10,710 bases of DNA from Methanobacteriaceae archaeon (GCA_011620845.1 WOYJ01000105.1:1-10710); one strand, 5' to 3'; shown: positions 1 through 8,544, counted from the stretch's first letter. Notes: generated by a model from the letters alone, not told the origin. Numbers and translations are program-made.

Positions 1-1000
1 CACCTAAACCGGCTGCTGCTTCTTCTTCTTTTTCCTCTTCAGATTCTTCCTCCTCTTCTTCGGGAGGTTCTTCATCTTTGTCTTCTCTGGTTTCTGGGGC
101 TGGCGCTGTGCTGGAACTCAGTTTAGCTTGCAGGTCATCATCCACAGCTTCAGCATTTTTAGAAGCTATTTCAGAGGCCAGTGCCAGCATCTGTGAGTAT
201 GCCTTAGGCACCAGTATGCCGATGGTCTTATCATTCAGTATTTCAGAGTTCACCGCCAGATTCAATGCATTTGTTGCTGCATTGGATATGAGTATCGGCA
301 TGGATACAGCGTTGAATATCTCTGCATTAACTGACAGGTTTAAAGCACCAGCATAAGCACTTTGGATATCGGATAATGTTTTTTCCGGGTCGATGGTTAA
401 AAGATCCGATGTGTAGATGGTCTCTTCCTCATAGGCTGCTTTGAGATCTATACCCACTTCCATGGGGTGGATGTCAAGACGGGTGAGGATACTGGCCACT
501 TCGGAGGAGATCTTCTCTCCTTCTTCTACCACGACTTTATCCTTCTGTATAACTATCTTTCCCTTATCGATCTTGGCTGGAATCCCAATCTTTTGGAGCT
601 CTCCCAGCATAGGGCCTGGTGGAAATGCAGTGTCACCTTCAGGAACCACTATATCAGCAGGAGCGATGCTACCTGCCTTGGCAGGGGCCTGGGTTTTACT
701 GTCCTCCAGTATCTTAAAGAGTTTAAAGGGATTCATATCCGTGAAAATTAAGGCTGGCTGCCCATCCATATGTTCATTCAGGGATTCTATGTTGGATTTT
801 TCGCTATCTTGAAGGGCCAGGCTCATGAGAGTTTTCCTGGACATCTTGATGAGTGCACTGTCCTTTAAGGTTCGGCGCATCTTTTGAAGTTGGGGGGCAG
901 GAATATTGGCCAGATCAGCCATACCCACTACTTTGTGGTTTCCAATAAGACCTTTAAGATCTTTAACCTCTTCTTTCTTCCAATCTGCAACATGAGGCAT
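1..1000 (-). CDS. rpl10: Large ribosomal subunit protein L10 (P0 stalk base), C-terminus cut by window edge
   Basis: Archaeal L10/P0 anchors the L12 stalk dimers to 23S rRNA beside L11 and helps recruit translational GTPases. The reading frame runs 333 codons from ATG at 1000 to the window edge without a stop. It begins MPHVADWKKEEVKDL, has the N-terminal rRNA-binding domain, a middle insertion domain, long helices that would bind L12, and a very acidic Glu-rich hinge running into AAAGLG. That tail is the usual archaeal P0/L12-type end, so only a few residues should be missing. The start is fixed by an excellent SD, GGTGATC, three bases before ATG and lying inside the last codons of rpl1; the junction reads TAAATG. 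Translation is therefore probably coupled to rpl1. rpl12 is expected immediately beyond the left edge (family knowledge, not seen). Confidence 0.96.
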   Translation of the reverse strand, partial: MPHVADWKKEEVKDLKGLIGNHKVVGMADLANIPAPQLQKMRRTLKDSALIKMSRKTLMSLALQDSEKSNIESLNEHMDGQPALIFTDMNPFKLFKILEDSKTQAPAKAGSIAPADIVVPEGDTAFPPGPMLGELQKIGIPAKIDKGKIVIQKDKVVVEEGEKISSEVASILTRLDIHPMEVGIDLKAAYEEETIYTSDLLTIDPEKTLSDIQSAYAGALNLSVNAEIFNAVSMPILISNAATNALNLAVNSEILNDKTIGILVPKAYSQMLALASEIASKNAEAVDDDLQAKLSSSTAPAPETREDKDEEPPEEEEEESEEEKEEEAAAGLG

Positions 1001-1639
<639 letters not shown>

Positions 1640-1650
1640 TCAATTCCTCC

Positions 1651-1675
1651 ATGAACTTTTTGGTGAAAAGTTCAT
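1651..1675 (-). promoter_or_regulatory. Perfect 10-bp hairpin directly upstream of the rpl1 SD
   Basis: The sense strand carries ATGAACTTTT, a CACCA loop, then AAAAGTTCAT, a perfect inverted repeat. Its 3' arm ends at the base next to GGAGGAA, the rpl1 SD. It has no following U tract, so it does not look like a terminator. A structure stacked against the SD could modulate ribosome access or mRNA stability. Function is inference. Confidence 0.5.
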
Positions 1676-1771
1676 TTCCAATTTTTATTGTGTTTACTGT
1701 TTCTTCGCCAATTATTTGTTAATTGATGAAATGGAATTTAGTTATATCAGGGTTAAGCTTATCCATCATGC

Positions 1772-2260
1772 TTAAGCACTTTCAACTAGTACATCGTCGT
1801 ATTTACCCTGATCTATTTCTTGCTGCACTTCTCTGGGGTCTTTTCCTTCCACGGTTAACCCCATACTTACACAGGTCCCTATAACTTCTTTAGCAGCGTT
1901 TTTATAATCGTTAGAGAGTAGAGCGTCGAACTTCATCCGGGCAATCTTCAGGGCCTGTTCCACTTTGAGATCCGCTACTTTATCAAGACCAGGGTCCTGG
2001 GATCCCTTTTCTATGTTGAGTTCGTCCTTGATGAGAGCTGTGGTTGGTGGTGTTCCCACGGTTACTTCGAATTCCTTGGTGCCCACGTCCACTATGATCT
2101 TAACTGGGACCTTCATTCCATCAAAATCAACTGTTTTCTGGTTTATCTGTTCAACTACCTGCATCATGTTAATGCCCAGCGGACCGATTGCCGGACCGAG
2201 TGGTGGTCCGGGAGTTGCTTTACCGCCGTCTATAAGAATTTCTATAGTTTCTTTAGCCAT
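1772..2260 (-). CDS. rpl11: Large ribosomal subunit protein L11
   Basis: L11 binds the GTPase-associated region of 23S rRNA next to L10 and shapes the factor-binding site. The 162-residue length is typical for archaea. The N-terminal signature is plain: GGKATPGPPLGPAIGPLGIN at about residues 12-31, with the Pro-rich turn needed for stalk function, followed by MMQVVEQIN. The C-terminal rRNA-binding domain follows, including IARMKFDALLSNDYKNAAKE. ATG at 2260 has an AAGGAGGC SD located inside the end of spt5; the two genes share one base (TAATG), so they are probably translationally coupled. A 131-base gap separates it from rpl1, so L1-mediated repression would probably not reach it. Confidence 0.97.
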   Translation of the reverse strand: MAKETIEILIDGGKATPGPPLGPAIGPLGINMMQVVEQINQKTVDFDGMKVPVKIIVDVGTKEFEVTVGTPPTTALIKDELNIEKGSQDPGLDKVADLKVEQALKIARMKFDALLSNDYKNAAKEVIGTCVSMGLTVEGKDPREVQQEIDQGKYDDVLVESA

Positions 2261-2703
2261 TAATCTGCCTCCTTTTGTATTAGGCGTATTTGATCGCCTT
2301 TAACTGTTACTGGTATTGGAACTGCGGCTTCGATGAGTTCTAAAACCACGTCTTCCTTGGATTCATCTATCCTAACTACTTTGGCTTTTTCTCCCTTGAA
2401 TGGTCCGGATATTAACTCCACGATACTTCCCTTTTGAATGGAAGCAATTATAGGTTCTGGGTTTAAAAAGTTCTGCACTTCTTCGTAGGGTATCTGCCCT
2501 TCAATAGCACCCTTCATATGGGGGACTTTGAAGGCAGGATTCTGCATATCCAGTTTACCTGAAGATTCCACCAGGATGTATCCCCTTAAACTTTCCGGGA
2601 CTAAAATAGCGTTAACTTCAAGATCGCTACTTTTAACGTTCCTGGCTATGATCCGGGCCACATTCTTTTCTTGGCCAACCAAAGTTCTTATTGCATAAAT
2701 CAC
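2260..2703 (-). CDS. spt5: Transcription elongation factor Spt5 (NusG homologue)
   Basis: Archaeal Spt5 partners with Spt4, closes the RNA polymerase clamp and couples transcription to translation. The protein shows an N-terminal NGN domain (IYAIRTLVGQEKNVARIIA) and a C-terminal KOW domain at about residues 95-140 (GSIVELISGPFKGEKAKV). I chose the GTG at 2703, giving MIYAIRTLVGQEKNV (147 residues). Archaeal homologues start this way, and a GTGAT SD-like element sits four bases upstream, close to the arrangement before rpl10. A GTG at 2712 would add three residues (MII) but has no SD. The gene lies between secE and rpl11, the usual archaeal order. Confidence 0.95.
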   Translation of the reverse strand: MIYAIRTLVGQEKNVARIIARNVKSSDLEVNAILVPESLRGYILVESSGKLDMQNPAFKVPHMKGAIEGQIPYEEVQNFLNPEPIIASIQKGSIVELISGPFKGEKAKVVRIDESKEDVVLELIEAAVPIPVTVKGDQIRLIQKEAD

Positions 2704-2759
2704 AATTATCACATACCAAATGGGAATTTACATAATTTGTACATTAAATATTTTAAAGT

Positions 2760-2779
2760 TTATTATTATTATTATTATT
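2760..2779. repeat. ATT trinucleotide microsatellite
   Basis: An uninterrupted run with three-base period (ATT on the plus strand, AAT in the spt5 sense direction), about 6.7 units long, lies in the secE-spt5 gap. If transcription starts at the TATA element at 2838-2850, it falls in the spt5 leader. It could also simply be AT-rich promoter DNA. Confidence 0.8.
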
Positions 2780-2837
2780 CTACTATTTGATAGAATGTCG
2801 AAAAGTTAGAAGTTATGGAATAAAATTTAGCTCTATG

Positions 2838-2850
2838 TTTATAAAAATTT
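2838..2850 (-). promoter_or_regulatory. Candidate TATA element for the spt5-rpl11-rpl1-rpl10 transcript
   Basis: The minus strand reads AAATTTTTATAAA, a good archaeal TATA box. It would place the transcription start near 2815, giving a leader of about 110 nt that contains the AAT repeat. A second AT-rich element, TTTAAAATATTTAA near 2745-2757, would give a very short leader. I cannot choose between them from sequence. Confidence 0.4.
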
Positions 2851-2900
2851 CGATGATGATAACAATTTTCTTAAAAATTTCCTGACAAATCCAATCTAAT

Positions 2901-3086
2901 TCATAGGTAACCCAGTAATTGAACTACTATACTTATAACGAAACCTATGACACCTATAATTATTATTCCCAGCCCAGTTATCTTGGAAACATTTAAATAT
3001 TCCTCTCTATCGGGCCTTTTAGACACTCTTAGAACTCTCTGGTTCATTTTAATAAATCGAATAACGGATTCTTTGTTTAATTTCAT
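2901..3086 (-). CDS. secE: Protein translocase subunit SecE (Sec61 gamma)
   Basis: SecE is the small essential clamp subunit of the SecYE(beta) translocon in the cytoplasmic membrane. The 61-residue product has an amphipathic cytoplasmic N-terminal part (MNQRVLRVSKRPDREEYLNV, the typical SecE pattern). One membrane-spanning helix follows at about residues 36-61 (GLGIIIIGVIGFVISIVVQL). The frame stays open upstream to 3152, but the ATG at 3086 matches the usual archaeal length and has AGGT six bases upstream, so I prefer it. Its place between ftsZ and spt5 is the standard archaeal context and strengthens the call. Confidence 0.92.
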   Translation of the reverse strand: MKLNKESVIRFIKMNQRVLRVSKRPDREEYLNVSKITGLGIIIIGVIGFVISIVVQLLGYL

Positions 3087-3167
3087 AGAAATACCTGCTC
3101 TAGTTAATTCATTTATAAAATAAGAATTAAGAAATTTAGAGATAGATAACAATAGCTTATTTTCAGA

Positions 3168-3183
3168 ATTTATAAACTTTTCC
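3168..3183 (-). promoter_or_regulatory. Candidate secE promoter (BRE/TATA)
   Basis: The minus strand reads GGAAAAGTTTATAAAT, a purine-rich BRE-like stretch followed by TTTATAAA. A start would fall near 3145, about 60 nt before the secE ATG. Another TATA-like element (TTTTATAAAT, about 3112-3121) lies closer to the gene. This would allow secE expression independent of ftsZ. Confidence 0.45.
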
Positions 3184-3277
3184 TTTATGAGAGATGGTAT
3201 ATACTAAAGTCAATACCTGCACAAGGGACATAATCCAAATTTCCCTTATCGGCCTTCCCTTTCTCAGAAGGACTTAT

Positions 3278-4426
<1,149 letters not shown>

Positions 4427-4479
4427 TTCTTACCCCCACTGCTATTGTTACTAATCTTAATTGTGTTATTGTAATAACT

Positions 4480-4490
4480 TATATTTAAAA
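4480..4490 (-). promoter_or_regulatory. Candidate ftsZ promoter (TATA)
   Basis: The minus strand reads TTTTAAATATA at this position. A start about 25 bases downstream, near 4455, would give a leader of about 29 nt containing the GGGGGT SD of the TTG start. Confidence 0.5.
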
Positions 4491-4655
4491 GCAACGGTTT
4501 TTTCACTGATAATTCATGACCATACATAGAATTTTTACTTTTATTTTAATAATCTCATCAACTCATAAGCAGGGGGTAATTTTGAACCTAACCATATCAC
4601 CATATTACCAGATGGAGATGGATGTTGATAGAGTTGTGAAGATGGGCAAAATTTT

Positions 4656-4685
4656 AGGGTCGGGGCAAAGATCAGGGTCGGGGCA
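4656..4685. repeat. 12-bp direct repeat, 18-bp period, at the 3' end of the PK_C-like gene
   Basis: AGGGTCGGGGCA occurs at 4656-4667 and again at 4674-4685. The second copy covers the last sense codons and part of the TGA stop of the minus-strand gene; the first lies just past the stop. It looks like a local slippage duplication. Confidence 0.85.
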
Positions 4686-5235
4686 TGGCGATGATCTCAT
4701 GGATCCTCAGATCGAAAAAGTTACCCTGATGGGCGGCCTTTAAAACTACCGCGGTATCTACCCCTGTTCCAGTTCCGCCAATGGCAATTATCTCAGAATC
4801 AGTTGGAAGTAGTCCCCCATCTGCCGCCATGATACTTATTTCCACACAGACCTTAATTCCCTGGGAAAACATCCGCAGTGTCTCTGCCACCACTTCTACA
4901 GGAGTTACTCCCTTAAATTTGTTGCTGATACCTCTACCCACCCCGCTGAGGGCGTGAGAACTGGTGTATGTGGGAATACCCAGATCTTCCAGTTTTTTTC
5001 CATTTTCTGGTATTATCTCCAGGCCATCCCCGCCCCGGAAACCAGCGTGATGGGTTACGTTAACTATATGTGCATCATCTATCTTTTCACCCAATTTAAC
5101 AGCTGAACGACCGGTAGCAGATGCTATCACGATGTAATCTATACCCAATTCCTCTTTCCTTTCTTTAACCAGTTCTATAACTTTATCGGTATTCTCCTCT
5201 CCAGGATTTTCAAAGTAGTGGATACTTTTCTCCAT
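4672..5235 (-). CDS. Conserved archaeal protein with pyruvate-kinase C-terminal-like domain (COG1751-type)
   Basis: The 187-residue protein resembles the uncharacterised COG1751 family, whose fold resembles the C-terminal alpha/beta domain of pyruvate kinase; the reaction is not known. Visible features are VIASATGRSAVKLG (about 36-49), VTHHAGFRGGDG, SSHALSGVGRGIS, the helix VEVVAETLRMFSQGIKVCVE, MAADGGLLP, and the Gly-rich loop IAIGGTGTGVDTAVV near the end. The last two are the kind of loops that bind phosphate in this fold. No catalytic pyruvate kinase barrel is present, so it is a stand-alone domain. ATG at 5235 has a GGAGGGT SD five bases away. It is divergent from comA, which uses phosphoenolpyruvate; a functional link is only a guess. 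Confidence 0.85.
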   Translation of the reverse strand: MEKSIHYFENPGEENTDKVIELVKERKEELGIDYIVIASATGRSAVKLGEKIDDAHIVNVTHHAGFRGGDGLEIIPENGKKLEDLGIPTYTSSHALSGVGRGISNKFKGVTPVEVVAETLRMFSQGIKVCVEISIMAADGGLLPTDSEIIAIGGTGTGVDTAVVLKAAHQGNFFDLRIHEIIAMPRP

Positions 5236-5252
5236 ATTTAACCCTCCATGGA

Positions 5253-5284
5253 AATTTCTTTATATCAAAATTTCTTTGTATCAA
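5253..5284. repeat. Two 16-bp tandem repeats in the divergent promoter region
   Basis: On the minus strand TTGATATAAAGAAATT (5268-5253) and TTGATACAAAGAAATT (5284-5269) are adjacent and differ at one base. Each contains a TATA-like core (GATAYAAAG) facing the PK_C-like gene. The distal copy is placed to start transcription near 5250, just before the SD; the proximal copy would give an almost leaderless RNA. They could be duplicated TATA elements or a repressor half-site pair. Confidence 0.7.
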
Positions 5285-5330
5285 ATAATTTTTGGGGATA
5301 TGTTAACTTATATTTGATCTATTAAGCAAA

Positions 5331-5342
5331 ATTTTTTAAATA
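5331..5342 (+). promoter_or_regulatory. Candidate comA promoter (TATA)
   Basis: ATTTTTTAAATA preceded by AGCAAA gives a BRE/TATA-like element. A start near 5363 would give a leader of about 30 nt before the ATG at 5394. Confidence 0.45.
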
Positions 5343-5393
5343 CGAAGACAAACATTACAATTAAATTAAAAACTGGAGTTGAAACTGATTTTC

Positions 5394-6167
5394 ATGAATG
5401 CATTCAATTTTTTAACAGAAGGAAGGGAAAGAAAATCTGGAGAGGGGTTGACCATGATGTTAGATAAGGGTATGGGTCCGGTATCTTTAATAGATTTTCT
5501 GGAATTATCCGGCGACTATGTGGACCTGGCTAAATTTGGCTGGGGAACATCTGCCATACAAGATAGGGATTTAGTAAAAGAAAAAACTGAAATCTACCGT
5601 TCATATGATGTAATCCCTTATCCTGGGGGGACGCTATTTGAAATAGCCTACCAGCAGGATAAAGTAGATGAATTCCTGAGTGAAGCAGATGAACTTAGTT
5701 TTGATGCTATAGAACTGTCAGATGGAACTATAAACATTGACCAAGTAGATAGGGGGGAATTAATTGGTATAATCAAGGATTATGGCTTCAGGATCATCAC
5801 CGAGGTGGGGAAGAAAAATCCTGTAGAAGATCATAACTTATCCATGGAAAAGCGGATTGAAATGGTGAATTTTGACCTGGATGCCGGTGCATATAGGGTC
5901 CTCATTGAAGGCAGGGAAGGAGGTAAAGGTATTGGTATATACGACAACAACGGAAAGGTCAAAGATGGTGTTGTGGACGAACTATCCCAAAAACTCGACA
6001 CCAGTAAGATAATCTGGGAAGCTCCAAAGAAGGACCAGCAGGTTTACCTGATACTTAAATTCGGTCCCAACGTCAATCTGGGAAACATTGCACCAAAAGA
6101 GATAATAGCTCTGGAAACCCTGAGACAGGGGCTTAGAGGAGATACTTTTGGAAAGGTGAAACTTTAA
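5394..6167 (+). CDS. comA: Phosphosulfolactate synthase ComA (coenzyme M biosynthesis)
   Basis: ComA joins sulfite to phosphoenolpyruvate to give (2R)-phospho-3-sulfolactate, the first step of the PEP route to coenzyme M, the methyl carrier of methanogenesis. The 257-residue protein has the expected length for this TIM-barrel family. Motifs in order: LDKG (23-26), KFGWGT (47-52), PGGTLFE (77-83), ELSDGT (107-112), TEVGKK (136-141), IEGREGGKGIG (171-181) and ETLRQGLRGDTFG (241-253). I chose ATG at 5394 because MNAFNFLTEG aligns with the start of known ComA proteins (from memory, M. jannaschii MKAFEFLYE). The in-frame TTG at 5379 adds five residues and sits directly on GGAG with no spacing. comB and comC are not in the window. 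Confidence 0.95.
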   Translation: MNAFNFLTEGRERKSGEGLTMMLDKGMGPVSLIDFLELSGDYVDLAKFGWGTSAIQDRDLVKEKTEIYRSYDVIPYPGGTLFEIAYQQDKVDEFLSEADELSFDAIELSDGTINIDQVDRGELIGIIKDYGFRIITEVGKKNPVEDHNLSMEKRIEMVNFDLDAGAYRVLIEGREGGKGIGIYDNNGKVKDGVVDELSQKLDTSKIIWEAPKKDQQVYLILKFGPNVNLGNIAPKEIIALETLRQGLRGDTFGKVKL

Positions 6168-6185
6168 TTAACTGCCCTTAATTAA
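6164..6185. terminator. Candidate bidirectional terminator between convergent comA and glycosyltransferase genes
   Basis: TTAATTAA, a CTGCCC spacer and a second TTAATTAA form an 8-bp AT-only stem in the 40-bp gap between convergent stop codons, overlapping the comA TAA. The stem is weak and no long T tract follows, so the call rests mainly on position. Confidence 0.35.
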
Positions 6186-6207
6186 TTTAATCTGATGTAG
6201 ATTTCAT

Positions 6208-7491
6208 TTAACTAATTAAATTCAAACTGGTGGTTATTCCCACATCTGGCTTATTTTTTAATTCCTGTTTATTTGCACTGGTAAGCTCCTGGATTAATTT
6301 ATCGAGTTCCTGAAGTATATTCTGGTTCCTGTCGTGTGTAAAATTAGATTTTATGTTTTGTCTGTAGAAGTCCAGTTTCAACATAAATTTTTCCAGGTCA
6401 TCTTTAAGTGGATCTTCATGGAACTCTCCGAAGCCCAATTTTTCCAGATATATGGCGTTAAGAACCTGTTCAAATTGTTTTTTCACCGGTACGCTGAAGA
6501 CCGGTTTATTTAAGTAGAGTGCCTCGGATATGAGATTGAATCCTCCATTGGTTATAACTGCCTGGCAGGATGCCAGATCATGGTAGAAGGAGTTCTCATT
6601 GAAACTTCTGAAGGATAAGTTCTCATCTTCCTGGTCTTTATGGAAGCCATAAATGATAAATCTATGATCCATTTCCTTTAGAAGTTTTATAAGTTCCGTA
6701 TTAGAGGTGCTGGTTTGATATACGAAGATATGAGTTCCTTCTTTGCCTTTAATAGTTCCTTCCTTACCTTTAAGGGTTCTTTCTTCACCTTTAAGGATTC
6801 CTTCTTCACTATTAATAGTTCTTTCCTTGCCTTTAAGCCTTAGAATTCTTTTTCTTAAAACAGGGGGAAAGATCCTGACTCTTCCCGGGTTTACCAGAGG
6901 GGGGTAGTAAAAGCTGGTTATTAGATAAACGCTGGGCAATTGAATAAATGAGCGAACTACCCCTTCTGCCTTTAATTTATCTTTAAGATATTTATACGGT
7001 ACCTCAGTTTGGCAGTGGGTCACCACATGGGTGTGATCAAGACTGATAAAGGGTACTCTTAATATTTTACTCAGGAGGTTGGTATAAAACTCGAAATCTG
7101 ATATTATAATATCTGGTTGGAATTCTTTGGCAAAATTCTGCATGTAGGTAATGTTTTTATGTAAATCAAGGGGTAGATCCTTAATCCCATTAAAAAATGT
7201 TTTAGCACTGTTTACCTGGTTAGCTTCATAAACGGTGTTAAAGCCTCCGATCTGGTGTACGTTATCGAATTTCTCAGAGAGGTAATCATAGGATCGGCTA
7301 TGGGCAAAAATAGATACTTCATTTTTCCCGAGAAGGTGTTTTACAATCACACCACTGCGTATGGCATGGCCCATTCCCTCTCCACACACTCCGTAGAGGA
7401 TTTTTTTACCTATTTCAGGAGATTTTACATTAAACTCTTCAAGATTGCTATCAGGCATTCTGAAGTTAATTACTCTATTTGTTTTGGGCAA
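6208..7491 (-). CDS. MJ1255-family GT-B glycosyltransferase (MurG-like)
   Basis: The protein belongs to the archaeal/bacterial MJ1255-type glycosyltransferases, relatives of MurG that move an activated sugar onto an unidentified acceptor, probably at the cytoplasmic membrane. The N-terminal domain starts KKILYGVCGEGMGHAIRS, with the GxGH acceptor/phosphate loop. The C-terminal domain has HIFVYQTSTSN and the donor-site stretch ITNGGFNLISEALYLNKP. Between the domains is a repeated linker (separate entry). I prefer the TTG start at 7491 (427 residues) because GGAGG lies six bases upstream. ATG at 7509 (433 residues) has no SD and would read through that SD. A 29-35-residue N-terminal leader precedes the conserved domain. 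A role in cell-wall or surface glycan synthesis is inference. Confidence 0.88.
   Translation of the reverse strand: MPKTNRVINFRMPDSNLEEFNVKSPEIGKKILYGVCGEGMGHAIRSGVIVKHLLGKNEVSIFAHSRSYDYLSEKFDNVHQIGGFNTVYEANQVNSAKTFFNGIKDLPLDLHKNITYMQNFAKEFQPDIIISDFEFYTNLLSKILRVPFISLDHTHVVTHCQTEVPYKYLKDKLKAEGVVRSFIQLPSVYLITSFYYPPLVNPGRVRIFPPVLRKRILRLKGKERTINSEEGILKGEERTLKGKEGTIKGKEGTHIFVYQTSTSNTELIKLLKEMDHRFIIYGFHKDQEDENLSFRSFNENSFYHDLASCQAVITNGGFNLISEALYLNKPVFSVPVKKQFEQVLNAIYLEKLGFGEFHEDPLKDDLEKFMLKLDFYRQNIKSNFTHDRNQNILQELDKLIQELTSANKQELKNKPDVGITTSLNLIS
6733..6837 (-). repeat. 21-bp minisatellite, five tandem copies, in frame within the glycosyltransferase linker
   Basis: Five consecutive 21-bp units begin at 6733, 6754, 6775, 6796 and 6817, with a plus-strand consensus close to AGTTCCTTCTTTGCCTTTAAG. 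Each encodes seven residues. In protein order these are LKGKERT, INSEEGI, LKGEERT, LKGKEGT and IKGKEGT (about residues 219-253 from the TTG start). The charged, Gly-containing repeat lies between the two Rossmann domains, where extra length is tolerated. The second unit in protein order is the most diverged. Confidence 0.95.
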
Positions 7492-7587
7492 TTTCCGCCT
7501 CCTATACATCTTAAAGATTTCAAAACCTTTCCAGGGTTATCTTAAGATATTGCACTTTGTGAATTATATTACACATTTTTCCTATTT

Positions 7588-7627
7588 AATTCTAAAGGAA
7601 AATTCTTTAACAGAATAAATTCTAAAG
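7588..7627. repeat. Direct repeat AATTCTAAAG, 30-bp spacing, upstream of the CofE-like gene
   Basis: AATTCTAAAG occurs at 7588-7597 and 7618-7627, in the 128-base divergent gap before the plus-strand gene. The first copy overlaps a TATTTAATTC element that could serve as its TATA box; the second ends ten bases before the ATG. It is a possible operator pair, but chance is plausible in such AT-rich DNA. Confidence 0.45.
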
Positions 7628-7637
7628 TTAGATTAAT

Positions 7638-8489
7638 ATGAGCACATCAAATTCTAGGAGTGAATATAAAATCATCCCTGTTATCACTGATTATATAAAG
7701 CCCGGAGAACCTTATGATCCCATCATACACCAGGCCTCAAAATATCTGGAAGACGGGGATTTCCTGGTTATCTCGGAAACACCCATAGCCATTTCCCAGG
7801 GAAGGATAGTGGATGAGCAAAACATCAAGCCTTCTATAGCAGCTGTGCTTCTAGCAGACGTATGGTCCCGGTACATCTGGGGATACATTTTCGGACCACT
7901 ATTTGGAATAAAGAGCAGAACGGTAGGAAATCTAAAAAAATTACCTAAAGAAGCCAGGAATCATAAACAGTTAATATTAGATTATTATGGACTTAAACAT
8001 GCCCTTAAACCTGCATCTGAAGCAGGGGTTGATTTAAGCAACGTCCCGGGGACCAGTGTCTGCCTCCTACCAGAGGATCCGGAGGGTGTGGTGGCGGATA
8101 TAAGCTCGAAAATCAGATCCCAGTACAGGAAGGATGTTACAGTTATGATCGTGGATACAGATGTTACTTACCAGTTTCGTGGGACTAAATTAACATCCAT
8201 TCCATTGGCCATGTCCGGTATAAAAAAGGATCTGGGCATACTTGCCTATTTATTAGGGAGGATAGGGACGGTTAAAGGACCAACCCCCCTGGCGGTATCC
8301 AGGAGTGAAAATATAGATAAAATTATCAAAATAGCGAAGATGGCAGAGGATTACCAAAAAGAAAAGGATACCAGTATGGAAACAGTATATGATATGAAGG
8401 AAACATTCCATGAGGATATAACTGGAGTTACTATCGAAATGCTGGAATCTGTTGAGCATACCCCAGCGGTTATTGTCAGGGAGCGATGA
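7638..8489 (+). CDS. CofE-like protein (coenzyme F420-0:L-glutamate ligase family)
   Basis: CofE enzymes use GTP to add glutamate to coenzyme F420-0. This 283-residue protein has the family framework: LEDGDFLVISETPIAISQGR (37-56), PSIAAVLLADVW, a His-rich middle, GVDLSN (130-135), LLPEDPEG (143-150) and VMIVDTDVTYQFRG (169-182). The last segment matches the conserved 'VIxDTxG...RxG' metal/GTP stretch, but reads DTDVTYQFRG instead of DTFGRxxR. From memory the N-terminus also differs from classical CofE, so it may be a paralogue with another amide- or peptide-forming role. ATG at 7638 is the first start after an in-frame TAG; there is no clear SD. It is divergent from the glycosyltransferase gene. 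Family membership is firm, the substrate is not. Confidence 0.8.
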   Translation: MSTSNSRSEYKIIPVITDYIKPGEPYDPIIHQASKYLEDGDFLVISETPIAISQGRIVDEQNIKPSIAAVLLADVWSRYIWGYIFGPLFGIKSRTVGNLKKLPKEARNHKQLILDYYGLKHALKPASEAGVDLSNVPGTSVCLLPEDPEGVVADISSKIRSQYRKDVTVMIVDTDVTYQFRGTKLTSIPLAMSGIKKDLGILAYLLGRIGTVKGPTPLAVSRSENIDKIIKIAKMAEDYQKEKDTSMETVYDMKETFHEDITGVTIEMLESVEHTPAVIVRER

Positions 8490-8491
8490 TG

Positions 8492-8506
8492 TTGTTTTTT
8501 AAACAA
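8492..8506 (+). terminator. Candidate terminator of the CofE-like gene
   Basis: TTGTTT-TTT-AAACAA, a 6-bp stem with a T-rich arm, begins three bases after the stop codon. A second hairpin, TGTTAT-TTACTG-ATAACA, follows at 8521-8538. Archaeal termination needs mainly the T run, here six T in a row. Confidence 0.45.
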
Positions 8507-8544
8507 GGGGATTAGGGTGTTGTTATTTACTGATAACATAATAG

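Noticed and set aside
1965..2303. 112-codon plus-strand frame over rpl11
   Set aside because: Shadow of the rpl11 coding sequence; composition mirrors the Pro/Gly-rich L11 motif read in reverse.
3087..3152. N-terminal extension of SecE starting with MLSISKFLNSYFINEL
   Set aside because: Archaeal SecE normally starts near the ATG at 3086, which has an SD-like AGGT; the extension overlaps a TATA-like element.
3180..3277. Structured RNA in the ftsZ-secE gap (AAGGGA/TCCCTT and CCTTC/GAAGG pairs)
   Set aside because: The stems are short with long loops and match no RNA family I know; no terminator or T tract follows.
8484..8533. C/D box small RNA (GATGATG near the CofE-like stop, CTGA at 8530)
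   Set aside because: The C box is imperfect, no C'/D' pair is found, and the C-like motif is part of the coding sequence and stop.
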